Source: Methanothrix sp.
GTDB taxonomy: Archaea; Halobacteriota; Methanosarcinia; Methanotrichales; Methanotrichaceae
NCBI GenBank assembly: GCA_028688535.1
Contig: JAQTXY010000124.1
Coordinates: 1 to 6,368, forward strand
Direction of reading: 5' to 3'
DNA: 6,368 bases
Part shown: positions 1-4,794 of the stretch, one piece after another
Position numbering within the stretch: the stretch's first letter is position 1
How the letters are laid out: the number at the start of each line of letters is the position of its first letter
Program-made: the position numbers and the translations under genes
The notes under the pieces: generated by a model
What the model saw: the letters and a program-made list of their open reading frames with translations, nothing else
What the model was told of the DNA's origin: nothing
Database searches by the model: none

Positions 1-858
1 CCTCTTCTTAATCTCGATCTCATAGAAGAAGTTGTGGACTATCTCGACGAGCTGGGCTTACAAGTTCCCTGCCAGGTGCAGACCAATGCCACCCTCATCA
101 ATCCCGATGTTGCAGGAAGGCTCCAGAGCCTTAAGGTGGGAATAGGTGTGAGCCTGGATGGCCATCCTCCTGTGAACGATGCTCTTCGACCCTTCCCAGA
201 TGGAAAAGGCTCCACAGGGTCAGCCCTGCGAGGAATTGCCGCCCTGCGAGATGAAGGAATTAGGGTGGGAGTGACCTCTGTTCTTTCCAGGGCCAATGCT
301 GGGACGCTTGGGAGGCTGGTGGACCTGCTCAGTTACTTGGGAAATGTGGAGGGAATGGCCATCGATTTCCTGAGACCAGTGGGCAGAGCCTGCCGGTCCA
401 TGCAGCCCGACCCCGGCCAGGCCGCTGCAGGCATCGAGGGGGCAATATTGCGTGCCGATCATCTTGCCGGAGTGGGCGGAAGAAGAATAAAATTCCGGGA
501 GCTGGAAAGAATGAAAAGCACTCTGAGGAGCGGCAGAGAGAGACATCATCACTGTAACTTTGATTCATGCCGATCTCTGGTAGTACTGGCTGACGGCAGC
601 ACTTGCGTCTGTCCATCCATGCTCGATGCGAAGATGATGCTTGGGAATATTGAGGTGCCTGGTTTTGCCAAGGATCTGCTCCATCAAATGGCAGAGAAGC
701 GCTGCTTAGTGCAAAGCCCGCAGGAGTGCAATACCTGCGCAAATCGATGGCTGTGTGGAGGGCCGTGCCTGGCACACTACATCGCGGGTTTAAATCTGTC
801 AATTGAGTGTTCAGCTAAAAAGGTCTTCATGAGATATGCCAAGGAAGAAATTCAATGA
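1..858 (+). CDS. Radical SAM/SPASM domain protein, C-terminal part (5' end outside window)
   Basis: The reading frame is open to the left edge, so the N-terminus, including the radical SAM CxxxCxxC motif, is outside the window; 285 codons are seen. The segment 'QTNATLI' followed by 'VGVSLDG'-like sequence (GIGVSLDG, residues about 46-53) is typical of the radical SAM barrel of anSME/PqqE-type enzymes. The C-terminus carries a complete SPASM set: Cys185 followed by C-x13-G-x4-C, then CNTCANRWLCGGPC from residue 243 (CX2CX5CX3C), then one more Cys near residue 269. In this family the SPASM cysteines bind auxiliary [4Fe-4S] clusters, and members often modify peptides or protein side chains. The substrate cannot be told from this fragment. 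The next possible ORF overlaps its end by 23 bases. An internal GTG at 34 is not the start, because homology-like sequence and the open frame extend upstream of it. The family call is firm; the subfamily is not known. Confidence 0.9.
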   Translation, partial: PLLNLDLIEEVVDYLDELGLQVPCQVQTNATLINPDVAGRLQSLKVGIGVSLDGHPPVNDALRPFPDGKGSTGSALRGIAALRDEGIRVGVTSVLSRANAGTLGRLVDLLSYLGNVEGMAIDFLRPVGRACRSMQPDPGQAAAGIEGAILRADHLAGVGGRRIKFRELERMKSTLRSGRERHHHCNFDSCRSLVVLADGSTCVCPSMLDAKMMLGNIEVPGFAKDLLHQMAEKRCLVQSPQECNTCANRWLCGGPCLAHYIAGLNLSIECSAKKVFMRYAKEEIQ

Positions 859-994
859 ATGGGAGATTCTGAAAGTCGCTATCGCAGCAGGCAGCTCTCA
901 CCTCAACGACGTACACACCATGATCCTATCTTCCGGCAAGTCGAGACCAAGCCGAGCCATAGTCAGCTTCCACAAGATTATGTTAAAAATATAA
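836..994 (+). CDS. Possible small ORF (52 aa) overlapping the SPASM gene
   Basis: This ATG-started frame of 52 codons lies in the +1 frame relative to the radical SAM gene, overlaps its last 23 bases and ends at TAA. It begins MPRKKFNEWEILKV and is basic, with no cysteine. Third codon positions are mostly C or G through its non-overlapping middle, unlike the surrounding A/T-rich spacer, which is mild support for coding. An AAAAGG sequence lies about 12 bases upstream of the ATG, somewhat far for a Shine-Dalgarno site. I do not recognise the protein. It could be a translationally coupled small protein, possibly a substrate of the upstream enzyme, a relic of a lost gene, or chance. A competing 46-codon frame starts at 859, directly after the radical SAM stop, but has a less coding-like base pattern. 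Confidence 0.33.
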   Translation: MPRKKFNEWEILKVAIAAGSSHLNDVHTMILSSGKSRPSRAIVSFHKIMLKI

Positions 995-1001
995 TATGAA
1001 A

Positions 1002-1187
1002 TTACGTCTCCCATACGGCGACTATCTTCTCCACGTTGATGTAATCTCTCCGATTTTTATACTCCAGGACAATCACCCCATCTGCGCTTCCCACCAGCTT
1101 GCCCTGCATTCTCTCTTCTTCAGAGCCTCCAAAATAGACCTCAATATTTTTCCCGTAGAGGTGTTCTGACATGAATTTATCCAGCAT
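1002..1187 (-). CDS. Small conserved-looking 61-aa protein, probable Sm-like fold
   Basis: The 61-residue protein starts at an ATG preceded by a strong GGAGG 7 bases upstream (1195-1199). After a short N-terminal helix (MLDKFMSEHLYG), the pattern is of alternating short beta strands: NIEVYFGG, then MQGKLVG, then GVIVLEY, then YINVEKIVAVWE. The turn 'GSADGVIVLE' and the final 'I..EKIVAVW' resemble the small bent beta-barrel of Sm/LSm-like proteins, and from memory similar short proteins of a DUF6897 type are common in methanogens. That family name is a recollection, not a search result. Sm-like proteins usually bind RNA or form rings, but no function can be assigned here. The gene is convergent with the radical SAM gene. 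A T5 run on the - strand (985-989) lies just past its stop and may help end transcription. Confidence 0.8.
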   Translation of the reverse strand: MLDKFMSEHLYGKNIEVYFGGSEEERMQGKLVGSADGVIVLEYKNRRDYINVEKIVAVWET

Positions 1188-1194
1188 AGTTTGT

Positions 1195-1199
1195 CCTCC
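1195..1199 (-). promoter_or_regulatory. Shine-Dalgarno site of the 61-aa gene
   Basis: GGAGG on the - strand lies 7 bases upstream of the ATG at 1187. It fixes this start rather than the internal Met6. Confidence 0.75.
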
Positions 1200-1464
1200 A
1201 TTTGATCTTACTAAAACTTAAGATTATTATCAGTTTTGTCGTGCTAATTGATATATTTTGTGGTGCTAAACTAGTAGTCCCTCCTAAATAAATCAATATT
1301 AACTAGGATAAAGTATACTTGCTTAATCTGCTTTAAACTTAATCAATTTTTCTTGAGTGGTCAGAATCACCGAAGATTATTTAATGTCTCAGGTAAACAA
1401 CTTGAATTGTAGAAAAACAAATGAAATTGATCAATGAATAGATGGATCTTATGGTGGCGAATTT
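1200..1464. promoter_or_regulatory. A/T-rich divergent intergenic region with candidate archaeal promoters
   Basis: This spacer separates the 61-aa gene (-) from the binding-protein gene (+). On the - strand an AAAATATAT box (about 1251-1259) could be the TATA element of the 61-aa gene, giving a leader of roughly 40 bases. The box lies between two direct copies of GTGCTAA (1241-1247 and 1263-1269), set 22 bp apart, about two helical turns. On the + strand no single TATA box stands out; AAGTATACTT (1311-1320) and TTTAAACTTA (about 1332-1341) are both possible. No credible ORF or RNA gene was seen. All sites are inferred from base pattern only. Confidence 0.35.
1453..1457 (+). promoter_or_regulatory. 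Shine-Dalgarno site of the binding-protein gene
   Basis: GGTGG lies 7 bases before the ATG at 1465. The nearby ATG at 1451 runs into a stop after five codons, so 1465 is the start. Confidence 0.6.
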
Positions 1465-1944
1465 ATGAGATTAGTAAATTGGTTGATCATCCTAGCCCTC
1501 CTCGGAATCCCGGTCTTTGCAGAGGAAAGCCAGGCCATTGTTCTTACGGATGAAGACGGTCGCAATGTTACCGTCCCCCTGAATTCTGAAAGCATAGTCT
1601 GCCTTTCGCCTGGTGCTGCAGAGGTGCTATGTGCTCTGGATGCACAGGATAAAATTGTAGCAGTGACAAAAGATTGCAATATACCCACCAGTCTCCAGGA
1701 AAAGGAATGCATTGGTGCATCAGGGCGTGAGGCCGATATTGAGAGAATTCTTGAGATCAAGCCGGATCTGGTCATAGCCAAGACAGGTATCAAGGATATT
1801 TTCCAAGTCTATCCAGAGGAGCCAGTTGAGGTGCCTGCCGGAAACTAATACAGTCACGGCCTAAAGTCGGTCATAGGCACCAATACATACTTTGGCAATA
1901 CTACGGAACTGATAAAAAATACGGGCGCATCAATCTCGCTATAA
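1465..1944 (+). pseudogene. Truncated BtuF/FepB-type ABC transporter substrate-binding protein
   Basis: Translation from ATG 1465 gives 127 residues to TAA at 1846-1848. Residues 1-19 form a signal peptide (LVNWLIILALLGIPVFA, then EES). The rest matches the N-terminal lobe of periplasmic binding proteins for vitamin B12 or iron-siderophores (PF01497 type): 'VTVPLNSESIVCLSPGAAEVL', a CxxxxV-type strand, and 'READIERILEIKPDLVIAKTG'. Full members are about 300-350 residues, so the C-terminal lobe and hinge helix are missing. The same frame continues after the stop for another 31 codons with protein-like sequence (SVIGTNTYFGNTTELIKNTG) to a second TAA at 1942-1944. This suggests a nonsense mutation plus internal and 3' deletion. 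A stand-alone short secreted protein of 127 residues cannot be excluded. TAA is not a known Sec or Pyl recoding codon. No matching permease or ATPase gene lies nearby. Coordinates include the in-frame relic after the stop. Confidence 0.75.
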
Positions 1945-1945
1945 T

Positions 1946-1956
1946 ATCATTTTTTT
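1946..1956 (+). terminator. T-rich termination signal after the broken binding-protein gene
   Basis: A T7 run (1950-1956) lies just past the second in-frame stop on the + strand. Poly-T tracts end archaeal transcription. It lies in the narrow gap between this gene and the convergent glycine-ladder gene. On the other strand a T5 run (1968-1972) follows that gene's stop. There is no strong hairpin. Confidence 0.4.
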
Positions 1957-1972
1957 ATCAATTGTTCAAAAA

Positions 1973-2149
1973 TTAATCAATCTCCCTAAGGAATCCTGCG
2001 ATAAATCCCCCGAATAATTCCCAGAAAAGTCCCAAAAATATTCCAGAGAGCAAGCCCAAGAATAATCCCTGGAGCATTCCTGAGAATAGTCCCAGGATTG
2101 CGCCAAGTATAAGTCCGTATGCGGCACCTAAAAAGAATCCGAAGGCCAT
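1973..2149 (-). CDS. 58-aa membrane protein with a four-residue glycine ladder
   Basis: The 58-residue frame starts at ATG 2149 and ends at TAA 1973-1975. A GGGTGA Shine-Dalgarno site (2153-2158) fills the gap after the ferredoxin stop, only 9 bases upstream, so the two genes are almost certainly co-transcribed and co-translated. Glycine occupies residues 4, 8, 12, 16, 20, 24, 28, 32, 36, 40, 48 and 52; only residue 44, a Glu, breaks the ladder. Positions between are mainly Leu, Phe, Ile and Ala. The only charged residues are Glu44 and the tail REID. About 50 hydrophobic residues is too long for one membrane crossing, so a tight helical hairpin is likely, perhaps turning near Ser23-Gln27. GxxxG motifs are known to pack transmembrane helices closely and drive oligomers. 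I do not recognise the family. It could be a membrane anchor or partner for the ferredoxin. The family and partner are inference; the ladder is seen directly. Confidence 0.78.
   Translation of the reverse strand: MAFGFFLGAAYGLILGAILGLFSGMLQGLFLGLLSGIFLGLFWELFGGFIAGFLREID
1985..2140 (-). repeat. Degenerate 12-base tandem unit encoding the glycine tetrads
   Basis: Read on the coding (-) strand, the gene body is thirteen 12-base units, nearly all beginning GGN and often of the form GGA-NTN-TTC-TNG. Units differ at most synonymous and many non-synonymous positions, so this is either an old expansion or selection on the protein pattern. Confidence 0.6.
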
Positions 2150-2152
2150 TCT

Positions 2153-2158
2153 TCACCC
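2153..2158 (-). promoter_or_regulatory. Shine-Dalgarno site of the glycine-ladder gene
   Basis: GGGTGA, matching the archaeal 16S 3'-end complement GGTGA, lies between the ferredoxin stop and the ATG at 2149. It is the main evidence that the 58-codon frame is translated. Confidence 0.65.
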
Positions 2159-2569
2159 TTAAATGTAGTAAACGTACCTGTAAAAGTCATTGCGGTCCGG
2201 AAAAGAAATGGCACCTTCCGGGCAGCGCCCCTCACATCCGGTACAGAGCATCACGCATTCATAGGGATGAGTGACCGCGATAGACCCGTCGCTCTCTTCG
2301 GAATAAACACCCTTGGGGCAGAAATTCAGACAGATCTTGCACTGCTTGCAAGCTTTTTGATCAATGCTTGAATACCACTCGATCTTATCTCTGGGCAGAG
2401 TCAGCCTGCGTCTCTCGCCGACGTTGTGCATTATCTCTCTGCGTTTCTTCTCGTCACTGCCAGCCAGTAACATCTTGATTGTAATTTCGGCTTTGAGCCT
2501 CAAGGGCATATTGGTCATCATAGCCCAGGTCGCCATCTTCATGGACGTCTTCTTTGTTTCATCAGACAT
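2159..2569 (-). CDS. 2[4Fe-4S] dicluster ferredoxin-like protein with N-terminal extension
   Basis: This 136-residue, probably cytoplasmic electron carrier has two cysteine motifs in its C-terminal half. The first is CKQCKICLNFCPKGV (CX2CX2CX3CP, about residues 74-88). The second is CVMLCTGCEGRCPEGAISFP (CX3CX2CX3CP, about residues 105-124). The extra residue in the second motif followed by GAISFP is a variant seen in some archaeal and bacterial dicluster ferredoxins. Residues 1-70 form a Met- and Lys/Arg-rich N-terminal extension that simple ferredoxins lack; it may bind a partner, but it has no recognised motif. The start at ATG 2569 has GGTG 6 bases upstream (2576-2579). The gene lies 45 bases after a six-cysteine protein gene and 9 bases before the glycine-ladder gene. 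A likely role is electron transfer to or from an unidentified enzyme or a membrane partner. The cluster type is firm; the redox partner is unknown. Confidence 0.88.
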   Translation of the reverse strand: MSDETKKTSMKMATWAMMTNMPLRLKAEITIKMLLAGSDEKKRREIMHNVGERRRLTLPRDKIEWYSSIDQKACKQCKICLNFCPKGVYSEESDGSIAVTHPYECVMLCTGCEGRCPEGAISFPDRNDFYRYVYYI

Positions 2570-2575
2570 ATGCTA

Positions 2576-2626
2576 CACCGCTGATATGCGTATTCGCTAA
2601 TAAGATGCTTTTATTTATTTAAGATT
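2576..2626 (-). promoter_or_regulatory. Ribosome binding site and candidate promoter of the ferredoxin gene
   Basis: GGTG (2576-2579) is the probable ribosome binding site. Further upstream on the - strand, TTAAATAAAT (about 2613-2622) resembles an archaeal TATA box and overlaps the end of the preceding gene. It could give a second, internal start of transcription with a short leader. This is a base-pattern call only. Confidence 0.35.
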
Positions 2627-2872
2627 AAAATTATATTTTTTAGTTCTCAGGATATCTGCATCTATCCCCGGATGAAAACATGCTATCCATTGATATTGCT
2701 CAAAGAGCTTGCAGGCTTCCGTCATAGGAAATTCCCGGTCTCCCTCGCACTCCTCAAAGCCGCTGGAACAGGCAATAACGTTCGATGATCCTTTGAAATC
2801 CAGTCTCCACTTTGCTTTGGTCTTCCTTCCAGGATAGCAGCAAAATAAGCGTTCAACAGTTTTCCTTAGCAT
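2615..2872 (-). CDS. 85-aa six-cysteine protein of unknown family
   Basis: The frame can be read from an ATG at 2887, but the GGAGG Shine-Dalgarno site (2881-2885) overlaps that codon. It stands 8 bases before the ATG at 2872, so 2872 is chosen as the start, giving 85 residues beginning MLRKTVERLF. Cysteines occur at 11, 12, 35, 42, 54 and 65, with histidine at 67: an adjacent CC pair, then spacings of 22, 6, 11 and 10. Other marks are a basic stretch (GRKTKAKW, residues 15-22), 'GSSNVIACSSGFEECEG' (28-44) and 'WIACFHPGIDADI' (62-74). There is no signal peptide or membrane segment. The cysteines could hold a metal or an Fe-S cluster, or form disulfides. I do not recognise the fold. Being first in a row with a ferredoxin suggests a redox or metal role, by inference only. 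Confidence 0.75.
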   Translation of the reverse strand: MLRKTVERLFCCYPGRKTKAKWRLDFKGSSNVIACSSGFEECEGDREFPMTEACKLFEQYQWIACFHPGIDADILRTKKYNFNLK

Positions 2873-2880
2873 TATTAATT

Positions 2881-2885
2881 CCTCC
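2881..2885 (-). promoter_or_regulatory. Shine-Dalgarno site that decides the start of the six-cysteine gene
   Basis: GGAGG lies within the second and third bases onward of an upstream in-frame ATG (2887) and 8 bases from the ATG at 2872, favouring the downstream start. Confidence 0.7.
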
Positions 2886-2959
2886 ACATTTGCGGCAAGG
2901 ATGAATAGAACGATAGAAATTAACGATGTTCTTGCTTTGACTTTTCTTCAACCCTATCA

Positions 2960-3007
2960 CCTTAAATCAAATTAATTGGATTATAGTCAAATTCAATTGA
3001 TTTAAGG
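2960..3007. repeat. Perfect 11-bp inverted repeat with 26-base spacer
   Basis: CCTTAAATCAA (2960-2970) is the exact reverse complement of TTGATTTAAGG (2997-3007). The inner flanks pair only in part. It lies about 90-135 bases upstream of the six-cysteine gene start. The spacing fits a dimer-bound operator pair or a weak hairpin; no T-run follows directly. The repeat is seen directly; the role is inferred. Confidence 0.55.
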
Positions 3008-3059
3008 TTTTCGGGCTATGGGAGAAAAATAAGGCATATTCTAAAAATTAGCAACCAAT

Positions 3060-3122
3060 TAAAAAAAGTGATAAACAGGTTCGCGCAAGAACTTGGCAGA
3101 TTGGTTTGCCATTTCCTTGCGC
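3060..3122 (-). terminator. Hairpin plus T-run after the ABC permease gene
   Basis: GCGCAAG (3083-3089) pairs perfectly with CTTGCGC (3116-3122), and inside it TGGCA (3094-3098) pairs with TGCCA (3107-3111) around an 8-base loop, with a mismatched internal loop between. On the - strand a T7 run (3061-3067) follows about 15 bases later. It lies 36 bases past the permease stop, as expected for the end of the ABC operon. Confidence 0.5.
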
Positions 3123-3157
3123 AAAAGCTGTGTGTTCTCTATTCACCACTTTGGCCA

Positions 3158-3895
3158 CTAAATGCTGATCTTCTTCAGAGTCATCATCCCACCAACCAGG
3201 AACGCCATCAAGAAGGCCAGAAGAATCAAGAATGATCCCCAGGGCAAAGGCTGATCCAATGCCGCCGCTCGCAGAAAAAGGCTGGAATGGGTGAGGGGTA
3301 GGATGTAAAGAGCATACTTCAATCCCACTGGCACCTGGGATAATGAGAAGAATGTTCCTCCCAGGAAGGTCATAGGCATCAGTATCAGGCTTCCGAATAC
3401 GGCCATGTCCTCATGTGACCTGGCCAGCAGTGCCGCCAGCACTCCCAGAAAGGCGAAGGTCAGGCAGGTGAGGAGTAGGCCGAGCAGAAATTGCGGCCCG
3501 ATATGAATATGGGGCGAGATCAAAAGGGCCACGATGAGAAACGCCACGGAACTCATAAGACCTCTCACCACCCCAATCAGTGCTTTGCCCATGAGAAGAG
3601 ATGTCAGGCCGATGGGGGCCATAAGGCACTCATCGAAGCTCTTGAAGTACAGCCGGTCGACATTGAGCCTCGTGCCGGCTCCATTAAAGCTGGTGGTCAT
3701 GGCAGTGAGCGCAATAATGCCCGGTATGACAAATTCCAGATAACTCGTTCCATTGAGATTGATGCCACGGCCCAGACCCCATCCGAAGGCCACCAGATAA
3801 AGAATAGGACTGACCAGGGTGGTGATGAGATATCTGGGTCCACGGCGCTTCAGGGCCACAAGATCTGCCCACAGTATGCTGTAAGCATCTATCAT
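3158..3895 (-). CDS. ABC-2 type transporter permease (DrrB/NodJ-like)
   Basis: This 245-residue inner-membrane protein has about six membrane segments: residues roughly 22-42, 53-72, 100-127, 134-158, 164-186 and 220-240. A cytoplasmic N-terminus (WADLVALKRRGPRY) has the pattern with which ABC-2 permeases contact their ATPase. The stretch 'LMPMTFLGGTFFSLSQVP' (172-189) followed by 'YILPLTHSS' matches the conserved ABC-2 signature region near the last helices. Length is normal for the DrrB/NodJ type (about 240-270). Its ATG overlaps the ATPase stop codon in ATGA, with GGGAGGGG (3900-3907) as Shine-Dalgarno site inside the ATPase gene, so the two subunits are translationally coupled. The pair would form an exporter, probably as a 2+2 complex. 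Substrates in this family include drugs, lipids and polysaccharides; the substrate here cannot be read from sequence. Confidence 0.92.
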   Translation of the reverse strand: MIDAYSILWADLVALKRRGPRYLITTLVSPILYLVAFGWGLGRGINLNGTSYLEFVIPGIIALTAMTTSFNGAGTRLNVDRLYFKSFDECLMAPIGLTSLLMGKALIGVVRGLMSSVAFLIVALLISPHIHIGPQFLLGLLLTCLTFAFLGVLAALLARSHEDMAVFGSLILMPMTFLGGTFFSLSQVPVGLKYALYILPLTHSSLFLRAAALDQPLPWGSFLILLAFLMAFLVGGMMTLKKISI

Positions 3896-4758
3896 GTTAC
3901 CCCTCCCAGTACCTTCTGGCCGGTAAGCTCTATGAATACATCTTCCAGATTCGATTCCCGCATGACAACCCGCTCCGTACCCGGCAGGCCTTCAATGAAC
4001 TGGGCAGCCTGTACTCTATCCGGAAAATACTTGTATTCTGTTCCGTTTCCGTTCAAATTCATCTCCACAGCAATCATGCCCAACTTCTCTCGCAAGCTGA
4101 GAGGCGAGCCGATAGCAATGATCCGGCCATGATGAAGAACACCTACCCTCTGGCACAAGGCCTCAGCCTCCTCAATGTAATGGGTAGTCAAAAAGACCGT
4201 TGTACCTTCGACATTCATCCTGCGGATGAGATCCCAGACCTTACGGCGGGTCTGAGCGTCCAAACCCACGGTAGGTTCATCGAGAAAGAGAAGCTTGGGC
4301 CTATGAATGAGAGCCCGGGCGATCATGGCCCTCCTCTTCATACCTCCTGAAACGTCATCGATGAGATAGTCAGCATGATCGGACAGCTCCACATAATCCA
4401 GCAGATCAGCTATCCTCTGATTTCGCTCCTTCTTGGAGAGATGATGCAGCCTGGCATGAAGCTGCAGATTCTCGCTGATGGTCAGGTCCCGGTTGAGGCT
4501 GAGATGCTGTTGTACTATGCCAAACTCGGACTTCACACTAGCCGGCTCTCTTGCTACATCAATGCCGTTGATCAAAACCCGTCCGGAGGATGGCTTGGTA
4601 AGGGTGGTTAGAATGCGAATAGCAGTAGTTTTGCCTGCTCCGTTTGGCCCTAAAAAACCGAAGAGCTCTCCGTGGTCGATCTCCAGATCCAGGCCGTCAA
4701 TCACTTTTTTCCCGGAATAGTTCTTGTTTAAGCCTGATATCTCAATCATCTTGCTCAT
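3892..4758 (-). CDS. ABC-2 type transporter ATP-binding protein (DrrA-like)
   Basis: This 288-residue ATPase has all motifs: Walker A GPNGAGKTT (37-45), Q-loop glutamine in IVQQ (83-84), signature VSGGMKRR (136-143), Walker B LLFLDEP (156-162, catalytic Glu161), D-loop GLD (165-167) and switch His193 in TTHY. The signature form SGGMKRR is usual for DrrA-like exporters. After about residue 225 comes a C-terminal domain ending 'ESNLEDVFIELTG' (268-280), also characteristic of the DrrA group. The start at ATG 4758 has GAGG 5 bases upstream (4764-4767); an internal Met4 is less well placed. It sits 36 bases after the chelatase-like gene on the same strand, so it may be co-transcribed with it, and it overlaps the permease start by 4 bases. 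It powers export through the permease encoded next; the substrate is unknown. Confidence 0.95.
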   Translation of the reverse strand: MSKMIEISGLNKNYSGKKVIDGLDLEIDHGELFGFLGPNGAGKTTAIRILTTLTKPSSGRVLINGIDVAREPASVKSEFGIVQQHLSLNRDLTISENLQLHARLHHLSKKERNQRIADLLDYVELSDHADYLIDDVSGGMKRRAMIARALIHRPKLLFLDEPTVGLDAQTRRKVWDLIRRMNVEGTTVFLTTHYIEEAEALCQRVGVLHHGRIIAIGSPLSLREKLGMIAVEMNLNGNGTEYKYFPDRVQAAQFIEGLPGTERVVMRESNLEDVFIELTGQKVLGGVT

Positions 4759-4763
4759 AAATG

Positions 4764-4794
4764 CCTCTTGCGACCTATATAATAATATTAAAAA
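4764..4794 (-). promoter_or_regulatory. Short A/T-rich gap with ribosome binding site and possible TATA box
   Basis: The 36-base gap between the chelatase-like stop and the ATPase start holds a T5 run directly after the stop (4790-4794) and an ATTATATA box (4776-4783). It also holds the GAGG ribosome binding site (4764-4767). The box is so close to the ATG that any transcript from it would be leaderless, which fits poorly with having a Shine-Dalgarno site. Read-through from upstream is about as likely as an internal promoter. Confidence 0.3.

Larger units (their letters stand above)
2886..3157. other. Gene-free spacer of about 270 bases
   Basis: The region upstream of the three-gene small-protein cluster and downstream of the ABC operon contains no credible ORF. 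It holds an 11-bp inverted repeat (2960-3007) and a hairpin with T-run (3060-3122), listed separately. I see no clear TATA box at the expected distance from the six-cysteine gene; TTAATTTC (about 2917-2924, - strand) is weak. No C/D-box or tRNA-like structure was found by eye. Confidence 0.5.

Noticed and set aside
859..999. A 46-codon ATG frame directly after the radical SAM stop codon
   Set aside because: It overlaps the 52-codon frame, is rich in Arg, Gln, His and Pro, and lacks a clear Shine-Dalgarno site and the coding-like third-position bias; less likely of the two.
1449..1793. A 114-codon frame on the - strand opposite the binding-protein gene
   Set aside because: It is a shadow: the + strand frame has a signal peptide, family motifs and a Shine-Dalgarno site; this one has low-complexity Ser/Arg-rich sequence and no family features.
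1846..1848. Stop codon recoding as an explanation for the in-frame sequence past the binding-protein stop
   Set aside because: The codon is TAA, not TAG (pyrrolysine) or TGA (selenocysteine), and read-through would still give a protein far shorter than the family.
1990..2160. A proline-every-fourth-residue frame on the + strand
   Set aside because: It is the mirror of the glycine ladder (GGN codons read as NCC). It lacks an ATG and Shine-Dalgarno site, while the - strand frame has both.
3491..4132. A 213-codon + strand frame across the ABC transporter genes
   Set aside because: It lies opposite two genes with complete ABC motifs and has no recognisable domain; its length comes from the GC-biased codons of the real genes.
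4339..4353. ABC signature reading VSGGM instead of LSGGQ, considered as an unusual motif
   Set aside because: SGGM followed by basic residues is common in DrrA-like exporter ATPases, so it is not notable.
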